Positions 8,209 to 16,612 of a DNA stretch of 24,017 nt are shown one piece after another. How positions within the stretch are numbered: position 1 is the first letter of the stretch; each line of letters starts with the position of its first letter. Both the position numbers and the translations under genes were made by a program. The DNA lies in assembly GCA_011523445.1 (NCBI GenBank), contig WTGT01000141.1:1-24017 (forward strand), read 5' to 3'. This DNA comes from Paracoccaceae bacterium (lineage in GTDB: Bacteria > Pseudomonadota > Alphaproteobacteria > Rhodobacterales > Rhodobacteraceae). Below the pieces are notes generated by a model. The model did no database searches, had not been told where the DNA came from, and was given only the letters and a program-made list of their open reading frames with translations.

Positions 8209-9082
8209 AGATTTCATCCAGTCGGCGAAGTTCCCGGAAGTATATTCCAATAATGACTAGGGCAAGCAGGAACAGGACCACCGAGATGGCACTGCCATAG
8301 CCCATCATGTATTTTTTGAAAGATTCATTATACATATGCATGGCTAGGGTATCCGAACTGTGGAATGGCCCACCTCCAGTCATGATATAGAGAATGTCAA
8401 ATCCCTTTAGTGAATTGATGACGCTGAGGGCAATAACAACCACGGTGGCAGGAGTGAGGAGAGGGACCAGAACCAATCGGATCTTCTGCCAGGTACTGGT
8501 TCCTTCGATTTCGCAGACCTCTAGCAATTCTTCCGATATAGAGGTAAGACCTGCCAGATAAATTACCATGGAAAGGCCGGTCTGTTGCCAGGACCAGGCA
8601 ATAATCACCGAACCCAGCGAAGTATCCGGCTTGGCCAGCCAAGGATAATTTATTGGCTCGGCAAGAAAAAAATTGATCAGTGTATTGAGCAGTCCCCAAT
8701 CGGGTTGATAAATCCATGTCCAGATTTGGCCGACAACCACAGCTGAGAGGCAGATGGGAAGATAGAAGATTGATTTGAATACCTTACCTCCGGGGACATT
8801 GCTGTCGATCAGCAAAGCAAAGCCTAGACCGAGAAGGGTAGGTAACAGAATGGCTGCTACCATCCAGACAAACGTGTTGATAATGGCGTTCAGAAAAAGC
8901 CGGTCAGTCCAAATCTTGGCATAGTTGTCAAAACCGACAAACTTGTAATTGGGGTTGAAGCCGTTCCAGTTGGTAAAACTGTAGAAAAACGAACTGAACA
9001 GAGGCCATAGAACAAGAATGGAAAACACCGCAATAGGGGCTGCCAGAAATACAACCCGCCAGATCCATGCAGATTTTTCCAT
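8201..9082 (-). CDS. ABC sugar importer permease, MalF-like (CUT1)
   Basis: A 293-residue inner-membrane permease with six predicted helices. The EAA loop reads ELLEVCEIEGTSTWQKIRLV, and the following TGGGPFHSSDTLAMHMYN segment is typical of MalF/LacF-type subunits of carbohydrate importers. It lacks the extra N-terminal helices of E. coli MalF, like most CUT1 permeases. Its stop overlaps the start of the next permease by 8 bp. The start at 9082 has little Shine-Dalgarno and lies just past an intercistronic stem-loop after the binding-protein gene, which suggests lower expression than the binding protein. Confidence 0.93.
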   Translation of the reverse strand: MEKSAWIWRVVFLAAPIAVFSILVLWPLFSSFFYSFTNWNGFNPNYKFVGFDNYAKIWTDRLFLNAIINTFVWMVAAILLPTLLGLGFALLIDSNVPGGKVFKSIFYLPICLSAVVVGQIWTWIYQPDWGLLNTLINFFLAEPINYPWLAKPDTSLGSVIIAWSWQQTGLSMVIYLAGLTSISEELLEVCEIEGTSTWQKIRLVLVPLLTPATVVVIALSVINSLKGFDILYIMTGGGPFHSSDTLAMHMYNESFKKYMMGYGSAISVVLFLLALVIIGIYFRELRRLDEIYG

Positions 9083-9101
9083 AAAATGTTATGGACAGGT
9101 C

Positions 9102-9128
9102 CAGTCCCCGGAATTTATCCGGGAACTG
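9102..9128 (-). promoter_or_regulatory. Intercistronic stem-loop between ABC binding protein and permease genes
   Basis: A perfect stem CCCGGA (9107-9112)/TCCGGG (9118-9123) with a 5-nt loop is extended, past one mismatch, by CAGT (9102-9105)/ACTG (9125-9128). It sits in the 61-bp gap 3' of the binding-protein stop. No U-run follows on the minus strand, so it is more likely an mRNA-stabilising or processing hairpin than a full terminator. Such hairpins let the binding protein be made in excess over membrane subunits. Confidence 0.6.
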
Positions 9129-9143
9129 AGAATTAAAATTTAC

Positions 9144-10406
9144 CTATTGGGCAAATGCACTTTGAGCACTATCCTGGGCCCGGCTCAGGATAGCTCCGTA
9201 GTCATCCGGACTTTCCATGAGCTCCTGGAACATGGACAACCCGACTTCCGCCACCGGTGGTGGGGTAGCCAAATCATAGTTGAAGGCAAAGTTGCTTGCT
9301 CCGTCAACAGTGGAGATCACTCGCTGAATCAGTTCATTGTATACCGAGGGATCGACATTGACATTGGCCGAAACCGCCCCAACAGCCTTGGTCCACTCGA
9401 TCTGGTTATCGACATCGGAGACAAAGAAGGAAAGAAAAGCCTCCGCACCTTCCTTGTTTTGAACATTGGCCGAAATAACCAGTCCATCAATTGGACCTAC
9501 AACTGAAACAGGTGCTTCAGAATTGATCGTTGGGAAGGGGAAGAAATCATAATCTTCTCCTGGGGTCAATCCATTGCCATTCCAATAACCCGTTATCCAG
9601 GTACCCATAAGGGTCATGGCAGCTTCTCCATTGGCGACTTTGTCGGAGGCATCAGTCCAGGTATCGGCATTGGAATTGGCAGCAAAATAACCGTTATTCA
9701 CCATGTCCATCCAGATACCCACGGCAGCCATGACTTCATCGCTGTCATAAGCAATTGAACCATCCATTACACCAGCCCTTACTTCTGGACCGGCCGTATT
9801 CAGGATAAGGTAATCAAACCAGAACTGGGCAGGCCATCTGAATTTTGATCCCAAGGCTATGGGAGCTATCCCCATACCCTTGAGGGTTTCACAAAGTTCC
9901 ATGAATCCTTCCCAATCGGTTGGCATCTCGGTAATGCCGGCATCGGCCATTACCTGTTTGTTGTAGAACATTCCTGCATAATGATATTGCATTGGAATGA
10001 GATATCTTTCACCATTGTAGAGAGTGGCACTATCAGCCACAGCCTTGGCAACGATCCCGTCAAGACCATCCCTGGCCCACATTTCATCAATGGGTGACAG
10101 GTCTCCAGAATCTACGACAAACTGAACTCTTGCCCCGGCCCAATAACTGAATACATCTGGCAGGCTGTCACTTGCACCCCGAACAAGAATATCAGTTTTG
10201 AAGTCCTCGTGCCCGACGGGGCTTTCCTTCATTGTGTTTCCAGTTGCTGCTTCAAACCTGCTGAAGACCTTCCCCATGTTTTCCTTGCCAAATTCATCGG
10301 AAAAATAATGGGAAATGGTAACTTCACTTGAAGATGAGGCGGAAACAAGACCAAAGAATCCCAAAAATGAAATCAGGATTATTTTGCTGAATCTTAAACA
10401 AAACAT
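9144..10406 (-). CDS. ABC importer periplasmic solute-binding protein, family 1 (sugar)
   Basis: A 420-residue extracytoplasmic binding protein of the MalE/UgpB type that delivers a carbohydrate to the MalF/MalG-like permeases. An N-terminal signal peptide is clear: two basic residues, a hydrophobic core (about residues 9-21) and a likely cleavage after VSA or SAS near residue 23. The mature protein has the family pattern near GMFYNKQVMADAGI and GEAAMTLMGTW. The ATG at 10406 follows AGGAG with 8-nt spacing. It is the first gene of the operon (binding protein, two permeases, ATPase, dehydratase). The ligand cannot be read; the dehydratase at the operon's end suggests a sugar or sugar acid. Confidence 0.93.
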   Translation of the reverse strand: MFCLRFSKIILISFLGFFGLVSASSSSEVTISHYFSDEFGKENMGKVFSRFEAATGNTMKESPVGHEDFKTDILVRGASDSLPDVFSYWAGARVQFVVDSGDLSPIDEMWARDGLDGIVAKAVADSATLYNGERYLIPMQYHYAGMFYNKQVMADAGITEMPTDWEGFMELCETLKGMGIAPIALGSKFRWPAQFWFDYLILNTAGPEVRAGVMDGSIAYDSDEVMAAVGIWMDMVNNGYFAANSNADTWTDASDKVANGEAAMTLMGTWITGYWNGNGLTPGEDYDFFPFPTINSEAPVSVVGPIDGLVISANVQNKEGAEAFLSFFVSDVDNQIEWTKAVGAVSANVNVDPSVYNELIQRVISTVDGASNFAFNYDLATPPPVAEVGLSMFQELMESPDDYGAILSRAQDSAQSAFAQ

Positions 10407-10582
10407 CGGTAATACTCCTAAATTGATACTGTGTTTTCCAAAGGTGGGAAGGAAATACTACACCGAATCATGGATATCACCAAGGAAAATTTATTACTCC
10501 CATAATATCACTCTGGTATAAACAATCCTGCATGGGTTATCGGTTTGCCTTAACAGATCATAAAAAATGGGGGTAGATTTTG

Positions 10583-10599
10583 CTCGGCTAGAGGCCGAG
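10583..10599. repeat. Perfect inverted repeat CTCGGC-N5-GCCGAG, possible operator
   Basis: Arms 10583-10588 and 10594-10599 flank TAGAG in the divergent intergenic region. No T-run follows on either strand. The location between two divergent transcription units fits an operator for a regulator of the ABC operon not encoded in this window. It could equally be a small hairpin. Confidence 0.45.
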
Positions 10600-10683
10600 G
10601 TTGTGAAAACAATCCGTAAACCGAGTTAGTGGAAACTATTCAAGAACAGCAATGATGTGGCTCCGTCACCAGACAACATGGGC

Positions 10684-10711
10684 TTGACAGCTCCTCGTTC
10701 TTTTTGACAAT
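10684..10711 (+). promoter_or_regulatory. Sigma-70-type promoter for the Gfo/Idh/MocA gene
   Basis: A perfect -35 TTGACA (10684-10689) is followed after 16 bp by GACAAT (10706-10711; four of six match TATAAT), predicting a start near 10718 and a leader of about 50 nt. An 8-bp inverted repeat, GCTCCTCG (10690-10697) in the spacer and CGAGGAGC (10731-10738) in the leader, straddles the promoter. Confidence 0.55.
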
Positions 10712-10769
10712 AAGACAGGAATGCTCTACGCGAGGAGCAATTTTGTTTTTTGATTGTTGAATTGGAAAA

Positions 10770-11837
10770 ATGACGGCAAAAATTAGGGTTGGGATATTAG
10801 GGACAGGAAGGATTTCCGACCTGCATGTCTTGGAATATATTGCCAATCCGGCAACCGAAATCAGGGGGCTTTGTGACAGGTATGTCGAACTTGCACGCCA
10901 GAAAGCTTCGGCTTGGGGTCTGAAAAATGTCAAAACAATCACTGATGATATGAATGATATTTTCAGTGATTCGGAAATTGATCTCGTGGAAATCCTGTTA
11001 CCCCATGATATCCACCTGCATGCTGCCCTTGGGGCCATGGAGGCAGGAAAGATCATTTCCTTGCAAAAACCCATGTGCAGTACTCTGGAAGAGGCTGATG
11101 TCCTTGTCGAGGTGGTGGATGGTTACGACCGACCCTTCAAGGTTTTTGAAAATTTCATTTTTTATCCACCTGTAATCAAGGCAAGGGAACTGATTGATCA
11201 GGGAGCAATCGGCAAACCCATTTCCATCAGGATAAAAAGCCATGCAGGATACAGTGAAACCGAATGGGAAGTTCCCAAAAGTGCTCAGGATTGGCGGCAA
11301 CGGGTAGAAAGATCTGGCGGTGGTCCTTTGGTATTTGATGATGGTCATCACAAATTTGCCCTTGCCTGGTCCTTCATGGGAAACCCGGAAGCTGTTCATT
11401 CCTTTATCAGGGAAGTAACCCGTGAAGACGGGTTCGTTTTTGATGCCCCGGCAATGGTTTCTTTCCTCTTTCCAGGAAACAGGATTGGGAATCTGGAAAT
11501 AGTCTATTCTCCGGAACTCATGATAAATACCGTCTATTATGCCCAAGATGATCGGGTTGAAATATCGGGTGAAAAGGGAATTATCTGGATTAATGGTGGG
11601 CACGGAAAATTGGGTGATTCACCTCCGGTAATCCTTTATGAGGGTGGTCGTTTTACAGAATTTACCAACATACCTACCGGCTGGGAACAGAGTTTTATTC
11701 TTTCTACTCGAGATTTTATCAACAAGGTGTGCAATGGTGGTGATCCGGTATTAACCGCCAGAGATGCAAGAGAGATTCTTAGGTTTGCCTCAGCTGCTGA
11801 ACAATCCAACCTGGAAGGAAAAACAATTTATTTGTAA
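10770..11837 (+). CDS. Gfo/Idh/MocA-family NAD(P)-dependent oxidoreductase
   Basis: A 355-residue protein with an N-terminal Rossmann domain (GILGTGRIS, residues 8-16) and the C-terminal alpha/beta domain of the family. Members oxidise or reduce hydroxyls of sugars, inositols and sugar acids, or open glycosidic bonds by redox steps. The usual EKP motif reads QKP here (Gln99-Lys100-Pro101), keeping the important lysine. The substrate-domain motif GGGPLVFDDGHH (183-194) supplies the Asp/His pair. The ATG at 10770 has only a weak purine stretch before it. It is divergent from the ABC operon and convergent with the oxygenase gene, and has its own promoter. The substrate is unknown; a role in processing the ABC-imported sugar is inferred. 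Confidence 0.9.
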   Translation: MTAKIRVGILGTGRISDLHVLEYIANPATEIRGLCDRYVELARQKASAWGLKNVKTITDDMNDIFSDSEIDLVEILLPHDIHLHAALGAMEAGKIISLQKPMCSTLEEADVLVEVVDGYDRPFKVFENFIFYPPVIKARELIDQGAIGKPISIRIKSHAGYSETEWEVPKSAQDWRQRVERSGGGPLVFDDGHHKFALAWSFMGNPEAVHSFIREVTREDGFVFDAPAMVSFLFPGNRIGNLEIVYSPELMINTVYYAQDDRVEISGEKGIIWINGGHGKLGDSPPVILYEGGRFTEFTNIPTGWEQSFILSTRDFINKVCNGGDPVLTARDAREILRFASAAEQSNLEGKTIYL

Positions 11838-11956
11838 ATCCTACTGACAAGTTGTCCCTTGAATGGAATCTGGTCTGGTTTCTGTTGGAATGAACCGATC
11901 TTCAAACCGGGATTGGAGCACTAGTAAATCTCTTGGTGCAAGGAACCTGCCATGAT

Positions 11957-12904
11957 TCAAGCACAATATGGCCCATCGTTGCTCCAGCGATGTTGGGGTA
12001 TATGCGGTATGGTCGAAAGATGACTGCGCGTGTCTTCCCAGAGTCCCCGCCATATTTTCCAATCCTTGAGTTCCCGTTCCGGATTTACCCTCGATCTAAC
12101 GATAAATTCGGGGAACTGGCTACGACCGGTGGGTTGGCCTGTAACATTATATCTCAGGTCAAATGACCATCTGAAATCGTCGCTTAAATTTGGAAGGGAC
12201 GAATGGGGTGTAAAGGGATGGAAAACAACAATTCCACCTGCCGTTACAGGTGTTGGAATGATTTGTTCGGTAGGAAGAAAACTGTCGGCAATACCTACCT
12301 GAGTCTTTTGACAGTGGGGGAGCAATCCCTTGTGTTTCCCATGTGCAACCTGTAGACAACCATTCTCGACGGTTGCATCGGTTACGGCCAACCAGACGGT
12401 AATCATTTTGGTTTGATCGGCCTCTTCCAGGGTAACACCCATATCCTGATGCCAGTCAGTAACGGTAATATGGGCCCGGGTTTCATCTTTTGGAACAGTT
12501 CTGGCCGGTGGCTTTATCCTGACATGCTGGATGGGATTGGAGGTGATCTCGGGCCCAATAAGCTGTTCTACAATATCGACCAGCCTCTTGTGGGTAATGA
12601 TATCAAAAATCGCAGACCCGAAATGCATCGGTGTGGTCTCCTCAATATCATTGTGTGGAAGGCTGATATCCAAGGGTTGAAACCAGTCAATCCCGCGCAG
12701 ATTGCATTCCCCGATCTTGTCCCAGAATGAAAGTCCTTCCGGTGGTTCGGATACCATGCCCCGGGTATGCCAATCCCGGTACAGATCATCCATGAGGTCT
12801 GTGTATTCCCTCTTTACCGCTTCAATGGTTGACTGATCAATGACACCGGGTACGACGAGATATCCATTTTCGGCAAAAAACTCTAACTGGTCCTGCTGGA
12901 GCAT
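11957..12904 (-). CDS. Phytanoyl-CoA dioxygenase (PhyH)-family Fe(II)/2-oxoglutarate oxygenase
   Basis: A 315-residue non-heme iron oxygenase that would hydroxylate or oxidatively cleave a small substrate using O2 and 2-oxoglutarate. The facial triad is visible: His152 and Asp154 (DWHQDMG) and His234 (FHPFTPHSS), with Arg245 or Arg251 as the likely 2-oxoglutarate anchor. ENGCLQVAHGKHKG (180-193) is the family's conserved strand-turn. The start at 12904 follows GAGGAA, and the gene begins 10 bp after the TRAP large permease, so it is the last gene of the TRAP operon. This is unusual company for a TRAP/enolase-family sugar-acid operon and suggests that the imported acid, or a substituent on it (for example an N- or O-alkyl group), needs an oxygenase step. 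That step is inference; the family is secure. Confidence 0.9.
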   Translation of the reverse strand: MLQQDQLEFFAENGYLVVPGVIDQSTIEAVKREYTDLMDDLYRDWHTRGMVSEPPEGLSFWDKIGECNLRGIDWFQPLDISLPHNDIEETTPMHFGSAIFDIITHKRLVDIVEQLIGPEITSNPIQHVRIKPPARTVPKDETRAHITVTDWHQDMGVTLEEADQTKMITVWLAVTDATVENGCLQVAHGKHKGLLPHCQKTQVGIADSFLPTEQIIPTPVTAGGIVVFHPFTPHSSLPNLSDDFRWSFDLRYNVTGQPTGRSQFPEFIVRSRVNPERELKDWKIWRGLWEDTRSHLSTIPHIPQHRWSNDGPYCA

Positions 12905-12914
12905 GGCAAATTCC

Positions 12915-14546
12915 TCATTTCAACAGAATTTCAACAATAGGTGGCCAGATAAGCATAACAGCAAGGGCCAGCAATTGTATACAAATAAATGGCAGGAATC
13001 CCTTGAAAATATCAGTCAGGGAAATGTGTGGCGGTGCCACGGACTTGAGATAGAAAGCAGCCGGTCCAAAGGGCGGTGACAAGAAACTAACCTGCATGTT
13101 CATACAGAACAGGACACCAAACCAGACAGCTACATACTTGGGGTCAAGTTGACCTATGAAACCAATCTCCTCAATGGGCAAACGCTGGACGATCGGCAGG
13201 AACACCGGAATGATCAACAATACGATGCCGACCCAGTCCATGAACGCTCCCATGAACAGGAGAATGACCATCATTGTCAGCAAGACCAGCATGGTGGGCA
13301 TTTCACTGCCAACGATTAGGTTGGCGATATAGACGGGACCACCGGCAAGGGTATAGGCACCAGCTAGGGCCGCTGCCCCGACGGTTACCCAAATGATTGT
13401 TCCCGTTGATCTCAGGGTTCGCATCAGGCTGTCCCACAACAGACCAACCGTAGCTTCACCCCTAAAGGCAGCAATCACGAAAACAGCCAAGGCCCCCATT
13501 CCTGCCGCTTCGGTAATGCCGGATATACCCCCATAAATGGAACCCAAAACAACACCAATGACCGTAAAGGGAGGTACCAGTCCCTTGCCATGGGCCCAAC
13601 CTACACGACAACGTTCCTTACCAAAGACAAGGAGTGCCAATACCAGACCGGCTACAAGATAACCGGCAAGATAAGGCAAATGATAAGTCATGCCCAAGAA
13701 AATGGGTTCTTTCAAAACATCGGGGGTAGAATTCTGTCCACTGATCGTGAAAAACAAGGCACGCAACAGCAGAAGGGTTGATACCCCAGTGAGAAGGATC
13801 GACAGGAAGGCACCAAACAAACCGAGTTTTTGTACGCTTGTGGGATCACCCTCCCTTGGTTCCGGCAATGGCGCTAGGCTTGGATTTAGCTGTGTCCTCA
13901 GCACAATGTATATGATGATAAAGCTGGCCAGCATGAAGCCGGGTATGAAGGCTCCGGTAAACAGGGCCTTGATTGATGTCTCTGTTATAAGACCATAGAT
14001 AATGAGAACAATGGATGGGGGAATCATCGTACCAAGACTTCCCGATGCACAGATGGTACCAATGGCAAGATTTTGGTTGTATCCCAAACGAAGCATCTGG
14101 GGTAATGCTATGAGGCCAAGTAGTACGACCTCACCACCAATTATGCCCGACATGGCTGCCATGATGACCGCCATCAATGAAGTGATAATGGCAATTCCAC
14201 CACGAACCCTTGATAACCAGAAGTCAAGGGAGTCATACATCTCCTTGGCTATTCCCGACCGCTCCAGCAGAGCGGCCATGAATATGAATAACGGCACTGA
14301 TATGAGCACATACTCCGTCAGCAGGTCGAATATTTTCTGGGTCAGCAGATAGAGTGGTCCCGTACCAGGCCTCCCAGTCAAAAATCCATCTCCGAAGCTG
14401 AAAGGATCCAACAGCAGATTTGGTTCGAATTTCATGACCATGACAAGAAGGGCCAAAACAGCCGAGGCAAACCCCAGAGGCATGCCTATGGCGAGAAGGG
14501 TGATCAGTCCGAAAACCAATACGATTGATATTGTACCTACATCCAT
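12915..14546 (-). CDS. TRAP transporter large permease (DctM family)
   Basis: The 543-residue membrane subunit that moves an organic acid with Na+ or H+. DctM landmarks are GGEVVLLGLIALPQM (137-151), GSLGTMIPPSIVLIIYG (169-185) and GGISGITEAAGMGA (339-352). It is over 100 residues longer than the common 425-residue DctM. The surplus falls mainly at about 225-325, between the two halves, where a charged segment and two or three extra hydrophobic stretches are inserted. Its ATG abuts the DctQ stop (TAAATG), implying translational coupling. It works with DctQ and the binding protein of the same operon. Confidence 0.95.
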   Translation of the reverse strand: MDVGTISIVLVFGLITLLAIGMPLGFASAVLALLVMVMKFEPNLLLDPFSFGDGFLTGRPGTGPLYLLTQKIFDLLTEYVLISVPLFIFMAALLERSGIAKEMYDSLDFWLSRVRGGIAIITSLMAVIMAAMSGIIGGEVVLLGLIALPQMLRLGYNQNLAIGTICASGSLGTMIPPSIVLIIYGLITETSIKALFTGAFIPGFMLASFIIIYIVLRTQLNPSLAPLPEPREGDPTSVQKLGLFGAFLSILLTGVSTLLLLRALFFTISGQNSTPDVLKEPIFLGMTYHLPYLAGYLVAGLVLALLVFGKERCRVGWAHGKGLVPPFTVIGVVLGSIYGGISGITEAAGMGALAVFVIAAFRGEATVGLLWDSLMRTLRSTGTIIWVTVGAAALAGAYTLAGGPVYIANLIVGSEMPTMLVLLTMMVILLFMGAFMDWVGIVLLIIPVFLPIVQRLPIEEIGFIGQLDPKYVAVWFGVLFCMNMQVSFLSPPFGPAAFYLKSVAPPHISLTDIFKGFLPFICIQLLALAVMLIWPPIVEILLK

Positions 14547-15395
14547 TTACTTGGTCTCCAAACTGCGTTTAATGGTTTCAATTTCATCCATGTCGATATC
14601 ATCAGCTGCACTGTGGACGGTTGGCTCTCTGTTCCAGTCGGATATTAGGTTCAGTACAGACTGAATGGCAATCAGGGTTACAACAATCAGAATGGCCGGC
14701 TGAACGGTTGCTGGTATTGGCGGATCAAAGGCCGTACCGAACATTTCCCACTTGTAAAACTTGACGACAAATACTTGCTGGAAACTGCCATAAATCAAAA
14801 AGAAGGCAAAAACAACAATCAATAGTGCCCATATCGTATCGAAAGTACGCTGGGCCCATCTTGGAACCATGTCATAAATCAGGAATATCCGAATATGACA
14901 GCGTTGCTGCATAGCGTAAAGTCCTGACAGCAGAAATACAAAGCCGGCAATCCAAAGCGTAAGCTCATTGGCCCACAAGGTGGGTCTTTCCAGGGCATAT
15001 CTCAGAAAGACTTCATACAACATGACCAGTGTCATGGAAATGATCAGTACCATGGTGACCCGCCCCAAAAACAATGCGACCCTGTCAACCTGTCTCCATT
15101 CCTGATATTCCATGGGTTCGACTTTTATGTTTACGATACCGATTCCGAATAAAATCGGAATCATGATTATTGCTACCCAATCGAATATGTCAGTGTAACC
15201 TCCAAACAATCCTCCAGCCCAGGGTATGAAATCCTTCCGCAAATGTAACTCGCTCATTTGATCAAACAGGCTTTGATTCTGAGGGGGAATAAAATCCAGA
15301 AGAAAAGCTGGGGTATGCCAGATACACCATCCGACACTTACAATAAAGGCAATTGGTATCAACCAATCCCAAACAATTTCAAGTACCTTTTTCAA
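14547..15395 (-). CDS. TRAP transporter small permease (DctQ family), extended, TTG start
   Basis: A 282-residue partner of DctM. The four canonical DctQ helices fall at about residues 108-128, 140-161, 186-206 and 233-253, with the conserved ERPTLWANELTLWIAGFVFL stretch around the second. Two further hydrophobic segments (about 10-27 and 73-93) precede them, so the subunit is about 100 residues longer than the usual 160-190. The start codon is TTG at 15395, supported by a perfect AGGAGG four bases upstream; the next in-frame Met is near residue 47, after the first helix. The N-terminal extension of DctQ and the insertion in DctM probably pack together; that is inference. Confidence 0.9.
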   Translation of the reverse strand: MKKVLEIVWDWLIPIAFIVSVGWCIWHTPAFLLDFIPPQNQSLFDQMSELHLRKDFIPWAGGLFGGYTDIFDWVAIIMIPILFGIGIVNIKVEPMEYQEWRQVDRVALFLGRVTMVLIISMTLVMLYEVFLRYALERPTLWANELTLWIAGFVFLLSGLYAMQQRCHIRIFLIYDMVPRWAQRTFDTIWALLIVVFAFFLIYGSFQQVFVVKFYKWEMFGTAFDPPIPATVQPAILIVVTLIAIQSVLNLISDWNREPTVHSAADDIDMDEIETIKRSLETK

Positions 15396-15399
15396 TTTT

Positions 15400-15405
15400 C
15401 CTCCT
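15400..15405 (-). promoter_or_regulatory. Strong Shine-Dalgarno deciding a TTG start (dctQ-like gene)
   Basis: AGGAGG on the minus strand, four bases before TTG at 15395. There is no ATG at the 5' end of this frame, so this site fixes the start. Confidence 0.8.
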
Positions 15406-15413
15406 GAATCCTT

Positions 15414-16580
15414 CTATGAGATTTCATATTTTTCAACAAAATCCAGATCGGGTTCAATGCCCAAACCCGGTTCGGTCGGAATTCTTACTCTCCCACCATT
15501 TTCTTTTACCTGTTCTTTAATTCCAAGTGGCGTCTTTAGCAAATCCTCAATGAACCTGTTGTCTGTTGTATCAAATTCCAGCATTGGTTCCCAGGGATGC
15601 AAACCACCCGGCAGAGGGGAGATTGATGCCAACAATTGTAAATTTGTAGCCAGAGCGATTGCTGAACCCCATACATGATTTACAACCGGTGTAAAATGCG
15701 CATGACACAAGGCAAGTACCCGTAGATATTCCGTTATCCCACCCAGGGCACAAACTTCAGGCTGTGCTATATCCAGTCCACGTGATTCCAGCAAACTCAA
15801 CCAGCCCCAACGGCTGTATTCGGCTTCACCGCCGGCAATGTTGACTTTCAATCCTTCCCTCAATTCCCGGTAACCCCGAAGATCTTCCGGTGCAACCGGT
15901 TCCTCGAACCAGTATACATCAAGATCTTCAAGTGCATGACCCACTTGGAATGCCTCACTGGTTGTATAACAGTGATTGGCATCCACCATGATAACAAGAT
16001 CATCACCAACTGCATCCCGAACTGCCTCGACAAGGGAAATATCATTTTTTGATCCGATACCCACTTTCATTTTTATTGCTGTAAATCCCATCTCCTTCAA
16101 TGAATTAGCTTCATCCTTGAAGCGGGAAGCAAGTTCCCTCGGCTGTTCGGGGCGCAACATCATGCCATAACCATAAGCCGAAACATCGCTTCGATGAGAA
16201 CCCCCAATCAACTTGTGTATCGGTAGTCCGACAACCTTACCGGCAATGTCCCATAATGCAATATCTACTCCCGACAGGGCCTGCAGGGGCATTCCCTTTT
16301 GCCCATGATCACGCATGAGGTTGTAACACTTGTGCCATATCACATCCCGATCAAGTGGATCTTCACCCAATACAAGAGGTTGAATGACACCCTCAACAAT
16401 TCCCTTGTTGGCGATCGCTATGTTTCCAGGGCCAAAGCATTCACCCCAACCAGTAATACCTTCATCCGTATCAATCCGGACCAGATGGGCAGATCGCCTG
16501 GAATAATATTGCTGTGAGTATCCTAGTTTTTCCGGTAGATCATACTGGAGAACATGGCTGGTTATCCTTGTAATTTTCAT
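15414..16580 (-). CDS. Mandelate racemase/muconate lactonizing enzyme family protein (enolase superfamily), first copy
   Basis: A 388-residue member of the mandelate-racemase subgroup, which abstracts the proton next to a carboxylate to racemise or dehydrate acids, mostly sugar acids. The catalytic base KxK is Lys170/Lys172 (AIKMKVG). Mg2+ ligands are Asp200 (MVDANH), Glu226 (WFEEP) and Glu252 (AGGEAEY). The second base is His302 (NHVWGS) with Asp270. All expected residues are present. It lies between the TRAP binding protein and DctQ, so it most likely acts directly on the TRAP-imported acid. Upstream is a GC-rich stem-loop and no Shine-Dalgarno. Probably an acid dehydratase; substrate unassigned. 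Confidence 0.92.
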   Translation of the reverse strand: MKITRITSHVLQYDLPEKLGYSQQYYSRRSAHLVRIDTDEGITGWGECFGPGNIAIANKGIVEGVIQPLVLGEDPLDRDVIWHKCYNLMRDHGQKGMPLQALSGVDIALWDIAGKVVGLPIHKLIGGSHRSDVSAYGYGMMLRPEQPRELASRFKDEANSLKEMGFTAIKMKVGIGSKNDISLVEAVRDAVGDDLVIMVDANHCYTTSEAFQVGHALEDLDVYWFEEPVAPEDLRGYRELREGLKVNIAGGEAEYSRWGWLSLLESRGLDIAQPEVCALGGITEYLRVLALCHAHFTPVVNHVWGSAIALATNLQLLASISPLPGGLHPWEPMLEFDTTDNRFIEDLLKTPLGIKEQVKENGGRVRIPTEPGLGIEPDLDFVEKYEIS

Positions 16581-16612
16581 CAGCCATAACCCATGGGAAT
16601 CCGGTAAAATCA

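Larger units (their letters stand above)
10407..10769. other. 363-bp divergent regulatory region between the ABC operon and the Gfo/Idh gene
   Basis: No credible gene. For the minus-strand ABC operon a TATTAT -10-like element lies at 10502-10507, inside a short inverted repeat TATTA-N6-TAATA (10492-10507), with no good -35. TGGTATAAACA at 10514-10524 is a weak match to the GntR-type operator seen elsewhere in the window. A 17-bp perfect palindrome is at 10583-10599 and a good plus-strand promoter is at 10684-10711 (both listed separately). Confidence 0.5.

Noticed and set aside
10998..11603. A 201-codon minus-strand open frame opposite the Gfo/Idh gene
   Set aside because: It is a shadow frame; the plus-strand gene has clear Rossmann and substrate-domain motifs across the same span.
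11957..12904. The PhyH-family oxygenase as ectoine hydroxylase (EctD)
   Set aside because: The characteristic EctD signature around the HxD motif is absent and there are no ectoine synthesis genes nearby.
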